Below, piece after piece: positions 19,681-29,374 of a DNA stretch of 38,331 nucleotides. The translations under genes were made by a program, and so were the position numbers. Source of the stretch: Chara braunii (Eukaryota; Streptophyta; Charophyceae; Charales; Characeae); contig BFEA01000366.1 in NCBI GenBank assembly GCA_003427395.1, positions 1,229,194 through 1,267,524 on the forward strand, read 5' to 3'. Below the pieces are notes generated by a model. The model was given only the letters and a program-made list of their open reading frames with translations. It did not search any database and was not told the DNA's origin. Position 1 is the stretch's first letter; each line of letters opens with the position of its first letter.

Positions 19681-19752
19681 CTACTGGAGTTTGAACTCAG
19701 GTCTATATTTTCAAGAGTTTGAAGGGTGTACCACTGCGCTAGGCCAGTTGGT
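19681..19752 (-). mobile_element. tRNA-derived SINE head upstream of the U6-like copy
   Basis: The minus strand carries TAGCGCAGTGG (exact A box, plus 19731-19741) and AGTTCAAACTC (B box with two changes, plus 19687-19697) at tRNA spacing. It lies 90 bp upstream of the U6-like sequence on the same strand, so one pol III transcript could cover both. The interval 19589-19680 contains GGGATATCCC and paired 'gggcag/ctgccc' segments. Confidence 0.65.
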
Positions 19753-20209
19753 TCTGTCCAATGCTATGGGACCGACACTGCTATAGTCCCAAAGAAAAGA
19801 AAGAAATAAAAAAAATAAAAAGTGAAAACAACCATAGAGAAAATAGGGGGGTGTGGGGCCTGCTGCTAATAAGCAGTGTGGGCCGTGGTGAAGCTGGCTC
19901 AGGTGCAGATCTTGGGGATAGCAGCAAATATTCGGATGGAAACTGTGTAGACCGAGGCGAAAGCAGACTCCATGTGATCAGCCGCTGCAGCGGCCGCCGC
20001 CTTGGTGCCCCCCCCTGACCAACTGCATTAGTGCCTATTTGGTACTTTGCTGGCTGTACGGCGCCATCCACAAATTGTGCAAAAAAAACTTCAGGTTCTG
20101 AAGTAAATAAATAAAAATAAGTAGGCATTTCCGTTACCCCGCGGCTCCACAGGCTGTTGACAAATGGGCACACATAATGGCAGCCTTAGGATCTTGACAA
20201 GTCTGTGTG
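19753..20209. other. SINE-like mosaic, A-rich stretch; no gene
   Basis: A-rich run at about 19792-19850. 'gtgcagatcttgggg...agcagcaaatat...ccatgtgatcagccgc...cttggtg' (19909-20010) is related to 20369-20460. CTTCAG/CTGAAG forms a small palindrome near 20090. Confidence 0.5.
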
Positions 20210-20710
20210 ACCGGTCTTGCACCTTGCCATACCCAACGGGCATGCTCACACTCAAACCTCTCATTGCAGATTGTGGGCGACGGACAGTGCATCTGCAGAG
20301 AGCCCTTCCTCAGCACCCCCGGGCCCGCTGCGATGCTTGCTACGTGAGCCTAGTTGGAGCGGGTCCCAGTGCAGAGCTTGGTGGCAATAGTAAATATACA
20401 AATGAGAACTTAAAGGTCGAAGTGGCGAAGGCTTCCATGTGAACAGCCGCCTTGGTGTCCCCTGGCCGACCGTGACCAAGGCGCAGTTCACCATCTTTCG
20501 AGTCCCATCGGGCACGCTCACGCTCCAACCCCTCATAGCAGTTTGTGTTCGGCGGATGGTGCACCCTCAGAGGGGCCACGCCACCCAAGCCTCTTCCGCT
20601 TCGTGGGCTAATCACCCGCCGGCTCGCACGCCCGTTGAAATCCTCAGTCCATGTCTCAACAGTTCATGGGCGTATCAGTTGAACCACGCCCCGCTGGTCC
20701 CCGCACACAA
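20210..20710. repeat. Two direct copies of a SINE-like segment
   Basis: 'gggca(t/c)gctcac(a/g)ctc(a/c)aacc(t/c)ctcat(t/a)gcag' occurs near 20236 and 20511. A third member is at about 27955 in copy B, where it is also followed by 'agtgggctaaccacccg(t/c)cgg'. These look like dispersed short elements. Orientation and ends are unclear. Confidence 0.65.
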
Positions 20711-20819
20711 CTCCGGTACCAGCATTGTCGCCACGCGCCAGAAACGGGACCGATAACTAAAAATAACTAAAGAGAAATAAAAATAAAAATAACGGTAAAA
20801 ATAAAAATACGAACGTCGG

Positions 20820-21045
20820 AAACCGGAGCTTTGGGGAAGGGAGGCCGTCGTACCCCTCTCAGTTCCGCCGACCGGGCCCACGGATGGGCCGTCAACAAAA
20901 ACCAAAAGGGGTAGTCCCGCTAGGCCCTCAACCCCTTGGCTCCTTCTGCACTCCACCGCTCCGCTCCGCTGCCCGCTGGCCTCGATCCCCGTACCTCCGC
21001 TGTAACAGTCCGGTACCATAACCTATAAGGCTAAGCCCAAGCCTG
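20820..21045 (-). mobile_element. tRNA-like SINE, copy A
   Basis: The minus strand from 21045 reads GGGCTTAGCC...GGTACCGGACTGTTAC...GGGGATCGAGGCC, colinear with 28750-28683 (GGGCTTAGTT...GATACTGGACTTTCAG...GGGGTTCGAGGTC). The B box is GGATCGAGGCC. Both copies have an A/T-rich (AAATAA)n stretch at the far end (20757-20815 here), which on the minus strand is a T-rich tail. Confidence 0.65.
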
Positions 21046-21435
21046 ATACCGGCCTGCGTGGTATTCCATATGAACAGGTGCGGCGCAGCCCCCAGGCCTC
21101 ATTCCTACCTCCCATTAGGCACGCTACTGCTAGGCTCCTACGCCGGCTTGCCCTCTTTGCGCCGTGGCCGCCCCGCAACCTACTTCGCACGTTAGACTAC
21201 CAACGGTCACCTATCCCTACCAAGGGCGCCTCTTTCTCCTAGTAGCCAGAGTCAGGTCGGCCAACTATGTCGGCTGCATAATCCAAAGTAGAAAAATCAC
21301 ACGCGCCCCTCAATCTCGCGCGCCCACTTCCGCCCTACTCTAATCAAGCAACTTACCTATGTAACCAAACAGACCTAGGCGCGTCTCGCGCAATACACTT
21401 TAGACCTCTACTCGTACGTCTGGTCACATGCAAAA
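21046..21435. other. No gene seen
   Basis: GC-rich then mixed sequence between the SINE and the boundary hairpin. Nothing recognised. Confidence 0.5.
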
Positions 21436-21441
21436 ACAAGG

Positions 21442-21467
21442 GCGGATACCCTTGTCAGGGTATCCGC
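21442..21467. repeat. Boundary hairpin, copy 2 (11-bp stem)
   Basis: GCGGATACCCT / AGGGTATCCGC, perfect, loop TGTC. It is followed by GCTGACAACGCTTAT, which matches TACGACAACGCATAA after the hairpin at 29375-29400. Confidence 0.9.
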
Positions 21468-21762
21468 GCTGACAACGCTTATATCTACATGCACACACAT
21501 GAAGCCAAACGAAAATCCACACGCAGATGCCACAAAACGTGGTCAACCCCTTTGCTCCCAGGTTCATGTCCCACACGCCCCTTTCCGACCCCCACTCAGC
21601 AAAGGCATACCTGCCTGTCCCAATTCGCACAACTTTTGCATAACCATTCAAGAGAGGTTCCAAGGATAAGTTTTCTTTCATACGAAAATGCCTTTTGCCT
21701 ACAAGGTCACAAACATTTGGGTGTGGGTATCATGGTGGGTAGGAATTGAGTCCCAATCCGAC

Positions 21763-21783
21763 CTGCTATCAGTCTGATGGCAG
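21763..21783. repeat. 8-bp hairpin matching 13807-13825
   Basis: CTGCTATC / GATGGCAG (one G-T pair) around a 5-base loop. It has the same flanks (GAC before, AAG-TGAT after) as the copy-A hairpin but a different stem. Confidence 0.7.
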
Positions 21784-21929
21784 AAGTTGATGAAACTCAA
21801 GACTCCGAAGAACAGTCGCATGTAGCAATGACCCGCGTCACAAAATCAAGGCAGACACCATCTGTCGAGTTATCGGAGTTCAACTCCATATCGCACTCTA
21901 AGCCACTTAGTAGTAGCGTCCGGTAACAA

Positions 21930-22225
21930 TATGAAAATCTCAAAAATTTTGACAACACTTCCTTTAGGGAAGTGTGTTTGAAGAATATTTACTATATCAA
22001 ATCTATTAAAAAAAACTCGTGACTATGATAATAACTGAAAATAAATTAACCCCCGGTTTCAGTAGAAATTGTGGCAACACTCCCCTTAGAAAGGAAGGTT
22101 TTCAAAAGTCGTACTGACACCAAAGACTATACTATTTTTTATCCTAGCTGATATCTTTGAAACTTCACTAACTTTGAGTATTTACCAAAAATTTTGGCAG
22201 CACCTCCCCTAAGGAAAAAAAACTC
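21930..22225 (+). repeat. Three tandem hairpin repeats of about 122 bp (copy B)
   Basis: Units start near 21938, 22060 and 22184, each with 'aaaaatTttggcaRcac' then a hairpin. The first is perfect: ACACTTCC / GGAAGTGT around TTTAG. The others are weaker (CTCCCCT...AGGAA). They are equivalent to 14085-14400. Confidence 0.75.
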
Positions 22226-23685
22226 CCAAAACTTATACTAACTCAGAAGCTAGCCAATGTCTTATCAAAAATAATCATGCATGAAAAGACAAATGCGAAA
22301 ACAAAAGTGGACATTTACCTCTCTATCGCTCAAGCACAAGGCGAACACTAACATACTACCCTGTTATGCATAAAACAGACAGAGTCTGAACAAAAGACAA
22401 GTCATTACCAGCAAGCATGTCATGTCCACAACGCAATCATCAAATTAAATACAAGGGTTTGTTCATTCAAAGTTTCATCTTTCGCTTGTCCTGATCACAA
22501 AAACGTGAGTCCTATATCTTACTTAGTTAAACCACTAGTGCACAACCTCAGCCTTGCAGCAAAACAAACTTGTCGCTACAAGGAAATCTCGGGGCTCGGG
22601 GGAGGCCAGGTAGAGCGACGGGAAAAAGAGTTTGTGGGCCCATTAGAAAAGGACGCTGGACTATAAGTCCTCGTACTGGTTTGTTTCCATATGTGAAAAC
22701 AAAAGCGGGGACAAAAGAAAACTAAAGATGGAAAAAAAAACATAAAAAAAAATGCTGACACCCGTTGAAACAAGGGTCTGCCTCGAGGTTGCAATTGAAA
22801 AGTATTGCATTGGTAAGATATCTCTAAAGTATAGACAATGAAAAGCAGTAGCACTCTGAAGGTTGACAAGTATCCAAAAACGAGGCAGACGCATGTTTCC
22901 ACGGACACTAGTTGTATCAACGGGAGACACTTGCTTACCTCTTTCTTATGTTTGTTTTACCGATTTGCATCCGTTAAGAGGAAAGGTACAAGTGCAGTTA
23001 AAGAAGGGCAAACCTTGCCTGGTTGGCAGATTGAGATCCCCGCCCGACTTCTTTTTTTTTTTTCCCCCTTACTGCAAACTCATGGTAGCATTTTACTAAA
23101 TGTATCTAACTGCAATTTCAACCATATGTGGTTGAATCTGATGACAATAGGACCATCATGCTTTTGTGTCTTTTACCATGGAATTGGGCTGCACTTATGG
23201 CCAGATGCATCGAACCCGTGATGTTGCTTTGAAAATCCCTGCCACTGTACCCGCCACTTCACTAATTGGGTGCAAAGAGGTTGCACTACGCCCTGTCCTG
23301 CTGGCAGGGCAACAAAAAAAAAATAAAAAATAAAAAAAATTAAAGTACTTACCTTTTTATCTATTATTACCCTGTTGTATCTGTTCTGCGGAAAAGACCA
23401 GATACATGGGAGGGTTTGCAAAAGAGTTTTGCAAGGAGGGGCGGACGAGTGAAAACAATGGCCTCTTGTTTGTACCATCTGCTGGCGGCAGGTGCAACAC
23501 TCAATCCGAAAAGGACCGGTACCGGTATCACCCTCAATTTTCCAAGTGGGGGTACCGATTACTTTCACGCTCGACAAAATTAAAAATCCAGGCTTGTACA
23601 GATAGCCTCGGGTGTACTGGTGGTTTGATTAACTTTCCAAGTTGTTCTCAGTCAAACCTCATGCAATTACTAACACGCTAGACCT
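22226..23685. other. Mostly unique sequence; no gene recognised
   Basis: Up to about 22400 it still matches copy A weakly. Beyond that I see a T14 run near 23050, an A-rich (AAAATAAAAAAT) stretch near 23311-23342 and the palindrome ACCGGTACCGGT near 23515. Frames of 90-134 codons occur on both strands but overlap each other and have no domain. Confidence 0.45.
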
Positions 23686-23689
23686 TAGC

Positions 23690-24779
23690 AAAGCGACCGG
23701 ATCAGTTAGGAGGACCTCATATCCAACGTCATTTCAATGTCTTAGGTAAACGAGCAAAGCGACCAGATCAGTCAAGAGGACCTCATCTCCAACCCCATTT
23801 CAATGTCTTAAGCAAATGAGCAAAGCGACCGGATCAGTTAGAAGGATCTCATCTCCAGTCTCATTTCAATGTTTTAGGCAAACGAGCAAAGCGACCGGAT
23901 CAGTCAGAAAGACCTCATCTCCAACCGCATTTCAATGTCTTAGGCAAATGAGAAAAGCGAGTCAAGAGAACCTCATCTCCAACCCGATTTCAATGTCTTA
24001 GGCAAACGAACAAAGCACCCGGATCAGTCTAGATGCTCTCATCTCCAACCTCATTTCAATGTTTTAGGCAAACGAGCAAAGCGACCGGATCAGTAAGAAA
24101 GACCTCATCTCCAGCCCCATTTCAATGTCTTAGGCAAATGAGAAAAGGGAGTTAGGAGGACCTCATCTCCAACCCGATTTCAATGTCTTAGGCAAACGAA
24201 CAAAGCATCCGGACCAGTCTAGATGCTCTCATCTCCAACCCCATTTCAATGTCTTAGGCAAATGAGCAAAGTGTCCGGATCAGTCAGGAGGACCTTATCT
24301 CCAGCCTCACTTCAATGTCTCAGGCAAACGAGCAAAGCGACCGGATCAGTCAGGAGGACCTCGTCTCCAACCCCATTTCAATGTCTTAGGCAAACGAAAA
24401 AATCGTTCGGATCAGTCAGGAGGACCCCATCCCCAGCCCCATTTCAATGTCTTCTGCGAATGAGCAAAGCGACCGGATCAGTTAGGAGAACCTCATCTCC
24501 AACCCCATTTCAATGTCTTAGGCAAACGAGTAAAGCGATCGGATCAGTCAGGAGAACCTCATCTCCAGCCCGATTTCAATGTCTTAGGCAAACGAGCAAA
24601 GGGACCAGATAAGTAAGGAGGACGTCATCTCCAGCCCCATTTCAATGTCTTAGGCAAACGAGCAAAGCGACCGGATCAGTCAAGAGAACCTCATCTCAAA
24701 CTCAATTTTAATGTCTTAGGCAAACGAGCAAAGTGACTGGATCAATTGGAAGGACCTCATCTCCAGCCTCATTTCAATC
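23690..24779 (+). repeat. 66-bp satellite, about 17 copies
   Basis: The unit reads 'GAGCAAAGCGACCGGATCAG', 'tcaggaggacctcatctcca', 'gccccatttcaatgtcttag', 'gcaaac'. 'ATTTCAATGT' recurs at 66-bp steps from 23731 to 24771. Two units are shortened by 7-8 bp (ending near 23987 and 24177), where the 'CGACCGGATC' part is missing. Each shortened unit is followed by a unit with 'GTCTAGATGCTCTC', so three units of about 190 bp are duplicated as a higher-order repeat. As 66 is a multiple of 3, one frame stays open over 24223-24612 (repeating QCLRQTSKATGSVRRTSSPT). No evidence says it is translated. Confidence 0.95.
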
Positions 24780-24974
24780 ATCGCATGCAAAAATCGTGGT
24801 TTTTACCACAGACATATAGTTTTAAACACGCATAGTAGATTCCCTTTTTGATTCAGTTAGAGTCCTGAAAAAGAAAACAAACATATATACAAGTCAAAGT
24901 CAAACAGACCAAAACACCAGGTCTGTATAGATAGGGGTTTATTGGGATGCTAATGGTATCGTGTCGGCCTATCT
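24780..24974. other. No gene seen
   Basis: Spacer between the satellite and the conserved block. Nothing recognised. Confidence 0.5.
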
Positions 24975-26000
24975 CTGAGTTTCATGCTTCCAGAGTCCTC
25001 CCTGGGCTCCGGCAGAGCTCCCGCAATCGATAGGTCAACCCCCACAAGGGTCTTGATGCGGTCTTACGGGTCGCAATCCCGCTTACTGCATTCATCCCCG
25101 AATACAAACTAGACTAAGAGGAAGAAGGATAAAAGAAGAATCGTTGGACGCTCGAAATATGAAAAGGGGCCAACTCAACTCGCATTAGAGGACCTTGGTG
25201 CCTTCAGATCCTGAGGGCCCCACAATGGTGGTCGATTGTCGAAAGTAATTAAGGGTCAAAACTTCGATCAAATCCAGTTGCAGCGTCTGAATATGCGTCG
25301 CCTAAGCAAAATTCAACTTGCCGTACTGGCAGTTCAACGCAGTATTGGTCCACCAGTAACTCAAAACTCAACAGCCACATAAATTTTGGGTTGACTCCTG
25401 CACTCTGAAGTCAATCTGCCTCATCCTAGAGTCAAATGCAACATACTTCACCCCTTTTCGCAATAGCAACGATCTGCTGAAAAAATCAGTAATACCGTTT
25501 GAATATACCGCCGTAGTAGTCCTCACTGCATTGCAGCAATAACACCGCGGCTCAACAACAACAACTTGCAACTTAGCAAAAGCAAGGATGCAGTAGCCAC
25601 AGTAGTAGTACGCAGCGGTCGCGGCATAAAAAACACACAACATATAATACTTAGGTTCACAGTAATACGTCTGGTTTTGGCAACAACTTGCACAAAACCA
25701 TACAAGCAAAAGTTGTCTCGTAGCCTCAGTAATAGCAGCTCAACTATGCTGGAAATGACGACTTTACCCGCTGCAGTTCCTGGGAAGTATAATACTAGTG
25801 CTTGGAATGTTCACCCGCTGCTGCCAAGAACAACAATCCAGCTGTTGCAAAAACAGCGGTACTCAACTCTGAAAAGAGTGGTCGATGCTAGGTACGGAAG
25901 GCGTCAACAATGGTCCAGTGAAGCAACAACTGCCTACTTCATAAATCAGCAGCAGTATGAAGGACGTCAGCGACAACAGCCCGCGGATGACCTCACGTTA
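24975..26000 (+). repeat. Conserved block and CAG-rich block of the composite unit (copy B)
   Basis: 24975-25235 matches 15655-15910. 25320-26000 is rich in CAG, CAA and GTA like 16000-16990, including 'cagtagtagtacgcagcgg' in both. A 150-codon frame at 25566-26018 is not matched in copy A and has no domain. Confidence 0.65.
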
Positions 26001-26629
26001 TTTTCACTGATCGGGTGAGCAAAATCGAATTGAATCTTTCGTCAGAATCGTGCAAACATGTACTGTTGTCCAGCCGTGTGTGCAGAAAGCTAGAAAGTGG
26101 CTTCGTTGTTAAAAAAAAATGAGTAAAAATCGAACTGAGTCTCCCTCTAAAATGCGAAAACATTCATTACTGGACAATATCCGCTGCTACTTTGTCCACA
26201 GAAAACACCTTTCACCTTTCTGTATCTGGTTACAATAACGGCCCTATTCAAAATACGTGGCCGACGACCCTAGCGAGAAGACGAACGGAGTAGCAACAAA
26301 ATTATCAGATACCAATGGTACGAATAAGAGTGAATCTTCCGCTAGACATGGAAAGATACATCGCCCGATGTTTTCCGATAATTGTCTATGTGGCATGCAC
26401 CTATGAGAGGTAAGCCCGACTACACCCTTCGCCTTTCTCCCTGCTTCTCTACTCCATCACTCCTTCCCTTACTCCTTCAGTCCTTCTCCTCGTTTTCACT
26501 CTCGCCCCTTTCTTAATGCACCTAATCCACAATTGCGACCAAGTTTATTCGCCCTTGACAGGTATACCGCCTACAATGGTGGGTCATGCAGCTACCATGA
26601 GGGGTAGATCAACTACATCTATTTGTTCA
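26001..26629. other. Hairpin 26334-26357 and pyrimidine-rich stretch; no gene
   Basis: Contains the ATCTTCC/GGAAAGAT hairpin related to 18221-18245, then a 'gaggtaagccc' donor-like site and a C/T-rich stretch like those at 17140-17900. No reading frame was found. Confidence 0.5.
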
Positions 26630-26804
26630 AGATGGAATGAAAGTCTGGACGAGTTTATGAAATGTTTTAATTAAATTTTCATTCTACTATAACAAATAAC
26701 TTCTAATTTAGATTGAATTAACCTATTTATGACTGCAAATCCTTACTTAGAATGTCCGTCCAATTAAAATATGTCATGAACTCATCCAGACTTTCATTTC
26801 ATCT
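26630..26804. mobile_element. Foldback (palindromic) MITE-like element, about 175 bp
   Basis: The left arm AGATGGAATGAAAGTCTGGA, GAGTTTATGAAATG, TTTTAATTAAA and the inverted right arm AGATGAAATGAAAGTCTGGA, GAGTTCATGACAT, ATTTTAATTGGA match over about 45 bp with few mismatches. 'agatggaatgaaaat' recurs at about 26898, suggesting a second partial copy. No target duplication was defined. Confidence 0.8.
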
Positions 26805-27545
26805 CTAGCATGCAGTCCAAATAAGAAGGGATACCTTATTCTTGGAATGAAAGTTCGCAAGTAAGATGAAAAATTTTAAAATTGGAATGACATTTTTAAG
26901 ATGGAATGAAAATTTAAAATTTAGATTGTAATTTTACTATAGAATTATTTTTTAATTCTGGGAAATTTTTCCGTTGGTATCGGCCGAATCAGCCACCAAA
27001 TGCGAAATCTAGCGCGACCATTTAATTCGCGACGCCTCAACATCTCCACTTCGCCTCTAAGATCGCACAAAATGGTTAAGGAATGACCGAGATCCATCTC
27101 TTTCCCTCTCGTTCTTCCCTTCTCTTTCTCCCTTGGCTCTTCCTCGCGCGCCTTTTCTCATCTTACTCTCTACCTACTTACACTAGAATTAACGTCTCTA
27201 CTAAACTCGCCCGGTCGAAATACCCCTGATTAGTATCTCCCCTCGCTTGATTTGATTATAAATCAAGTGATGAGTTCCTCCTTCCGCGTTCGTCATTTTC
27301 CCCATTGCCAGTTTTCACGTACCTGGACCGGACCCTCGCCAAATCCGTGAATCTTCCTTTAGTCGTTCCGTTTATCCTCTCCTTCGTTTTTGCCGCTGTC
27401 TTACTACTTGCCCCTCTTCTGTCAACCTTGCTTTCACTTTCGTTTTCTTCCTTGCTCTAGTCGACGCCTTCTTTCCTTCCTTTCTCTTCTTCTCTCCCCC
27501 ACTCGTTTTCTTCCTCGTTTCCCCTGACGTCCTTCTTCGCTCCGA
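26805..27545. other. AT-rich then pyrimidine-rich sequence; one hairpin
   Basis: CTTGATTT/AAATCAAG at 27246-27267, with partial outer pairing to 27274, corresponds to the copy-A hairpin array. 'ccgtgaatcttcc' follows near 27344. C/T-rich runs fill 27370-27530. No gene. Confidence 0.5.
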
Positions 27546-27639
27546 TTGTTTTTAGCGCACCTCGGTGCAACGCAGCCTGTCAGCCACTTTGAGAGAAAAC
27601 TTCAGAGGGGACCAGCCATCGATCGCTTCGATAATTTTT

Positions 27640-27880
27640 CGTCCCTATTTCCAAGGTCCGACGAACGATCTGCCGTGGGTGCTGCTGTGAGTCATTGCGA
27701 GCGGATCCAACTACTGGCTGGTTCCATTAGTCTGTCATCCCCTATGCCACAGTCCGAGGAACGTCCTGTACGTGAGTCTCGCCGTGGGCCCCTTTGTGGG
27801 GAACCAATTGCTGGCCTGGTTCGACTCGTCTCTTGGCCCTAAGCCATGTCCGACGAACGACCTGTGCGCCAGCCTGCTGT
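27640..27880 (+). repeat. Three copies of a repeat of about 95 bp (GTCCGACGAACGA)
   Basis: 'GTCCGA(C/G)GAACG(A/T)(T/C)CTG' occurs near 27655, 27748 and 27849, each followed by 'gtgagtc' or 'agccctcgc' and a 'ggcctggtt/ggctggtt' block. A 98-codon frame over the first part has no domain. Confidence 0.6.
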
Positions 27881-27929
27881 AAGCCCTCGCCCGAGCGCCC
27901 CCTGGTTGTACCCTACCTAGTCATAGTTC

Positions 27930-28110
27930 ACCGTTTATCGGGTCCCGTCAGACATCCTCACACTCAAACCTCTCATAGCAAATTGCGCCAGCAGACAGTG
28001 CACACTTTGTGGGTCCAATCTCTCAGGTTATCCTGGCCTAGTGGGCTAACCACCCGTCGGCTTACCTACACGTTGATCCTCTCGGCCCGTGCTCTGAATA
28101 GGTAGGATAT
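27930..28110. repeat. SINE-like segment (copy B)
   Basis: 'ctcacactcaaacctctcatagcaaattg' and 'agtgggctaaccacccgtcggct' match 20511-20620. See the entry at 20210. Confidence 0.65.
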
Positions 28111-28164
28111 AAGAATTTCAACATCCTGAACACGCAGGAACCCAAACGAGTCCGTAAAAAAAAT

Positions 28165-28240
28165 AAAACGAGGCGGGTGCTCAAGGCGCTCGACTGCCGT
28201 AACTGCCTTCCGTTGCGAGTTTCAATAACCCCTCATTGTA
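28165..28240 (+). mobile_element. tRNA-like SINE head, plus strand
   Basis: 'GGTGCTCAAGGCGCTCGACTG' resembles the D-loop and anticodon-stem region of type II (Leu/Ser) tRNAs and is followed by GAGTTTCAATAACCCC at B-box spacing. An A-rich run precedes it. The arms are too degenerate for a functional tRNA. Confidence 0.5.
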
Positions 28241-28489
28241 ATGCTGGTTACAACATCCCATGCTGGCAGACACCCTTCGTTTTGGTCAACGATGGTGGTG
28301 ACAGAGTCGCCGTCCAACCCCGTCCAGGTGTGGATGCATGACTTCCCTCCATTCGCTCCTCACTCAATAATTTCAGGTACTCTTTAACTCGCTTTCAAAC
28401 GTTATTTTCATCCTTCCTCCACAACACTCCTCCACTGTTGGTATCAAGATCAACTTTCCAGCTTGGTTCAAAATGAGACTTTTAAAAAC

Positions 28490-28750
28490 TAAAAAAAAAA
28501 TAAAAGAAAAAAAAATCAACTGAAAATAGAAAACCGAGGGAGGCGGGGATTCAACGATACCCTCTTGGTCTCATCAGTTGGACCCCGGCCTGGGTCCGTC
28601 CGACAAAACCAAGGGGGACAGTTCTACAAGACCCTCAACCCATTAATTTTCACTGGTCTCGCTCCTCTGCTTCATTGCCACGTGCTGACCTCGAACCCCA
28701 AGCCTATCGTCTGAAAGTCCAGTATCGTAACCAGTAGAACTAAGCCCACG
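28490..28750 (-). mobile_element. tRNA-like SINE, copy B
   Basis: The minus strand from 28750 reads GGGCTTAGTTCTACTGGTTA, then GATACTGGACTTTC, then GGTTCGAGGTC (good B box). It is colinear with 21045-20820. The A-rich stretch 28484-28525 would be a T-rich tail on the minus strand. Confidence 0.7.
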
Positions 28751-29371
28751 ACTGAGCTAGGTAGGTGCAGACTTGCATATGATTAGTCGCAAGATCGTGA
28801 TTGGTCCTATCCGCGCAAACCAGGCCTTTGCCTTGGTCTATCGGCCAGCCCCCCGACCGTCATAAGATGATGTCCGTGCCTAGGTTTATGGTTGCCTGGT
28901 ACCCTGGTCGGCTGACACACCACTTGTATCGCTGAAGCTCCCGGCTTCCCTCATGCTAAGCCTGAGAAGGTCGCACCTTTTAACGCGTCGCCAAACACAA
29001 CTTTTCCTGTGCACATGCAAAGTAAGATTTTTATCTCCTTCGTGATGAACTTCGCCAGAGGCCGAGCTGGTTCGTGAAATAAAGCTCGTCTCTATAAAAA
29101 AAAGGAAAAAAATATAACCAAATCGAAAGCTATAGAGAAGGTAACTGGATCCTATGACTTTGACACCTTCCGCCGGCCTGGCGTAGCTGATGAGTATCGA
29201 CCACCTCACAGTGCAACGCATTAATGCGTGCCCCCCACACTCTCTAATTTGGTCGTATTCGACTTGGAATCTCGCCAAGAGCGAGGTTGCCGAGGTGAGC
29301 GTTTTATCGGGATTTGCCCCATTAGCGCATTACGCTGATCAAGGACGCACCTAGTGCAACCTTTAAAAAGG
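28751..29371. other. No gene recognised
   Basis: Includes the A-rich run 29096-29117 and small palindromes (GCATTAATGC near 29218, CTCGC/GCGAG near 29272-29285). Minus-strand frames of 97-130 codons show no domain. Confidence 0.45.
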
Positions 29372-29374
29372 ACG

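Larger units (their letters stand above)
13770..21440 (+). repeat. Large composite unit, copy A (about 7.7 kb)
   Basis: Landmarks shared in the same order with copy B (21740-29370): hairpin 13807-13825; hairpin repeats 14085-14400; 'ctctagcacgtggcgagcaac' near 14492; 'ccggcagagctcccgcaatcg' near 15689; 'gagggccccgcaatggcggcc' near 15890; CAG-rich block 16000-16990; hairpin 18221-18245; hairpin array 18368-19362; SINE-like blocks 20210-21045. No open frame is conserved between A and B. Boundaries are approximate. Confidence 0.7.
21740..29370 (+). repeat. Large composite unit, copy B (about 7.6 kb)
   Basis: Colinear with copy A: hairpin 21763-21783; hairpin repeats 21930-22225; 'gctcaagcacaaggcgaacac' near 22329; 'ccggcagagctcccgcaatcg' near 25011; 'gagggccccacaatggtggtc' near 25214; CAG-rich block 25320-26000; hairpins 26334-26357 and 27242-27274; SINE-like 27930-28750. 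It differs by the 66-bp satellite and the unique stretch before it, by foldback elements, and by lacking the seven-hairpin array. Confidence 0.7.

Noticed and set aside
23690-24779. CRISPR array or protein-coding repeat gene
   Set aside because: The whole 66-bp unit is repeated without unique spacers. The open frame follows from the unit length and is broken in the shortened units.
15615-26000. LTRs of a 9-kb LTR retrotransposon (15615-15995 and 24975-25235)
   Set aside because: The matches are part of a longer colinear series. No gag-pol frame lies between them, and no primer-binding site or TG...CA ends were found.
29186-29220. Hammerhead ribozyme core (CTGATGAG)
   Set aside because: The CTGATGAG is present, but no GAAA follows at a suitable distance and the flanks do not form stems.
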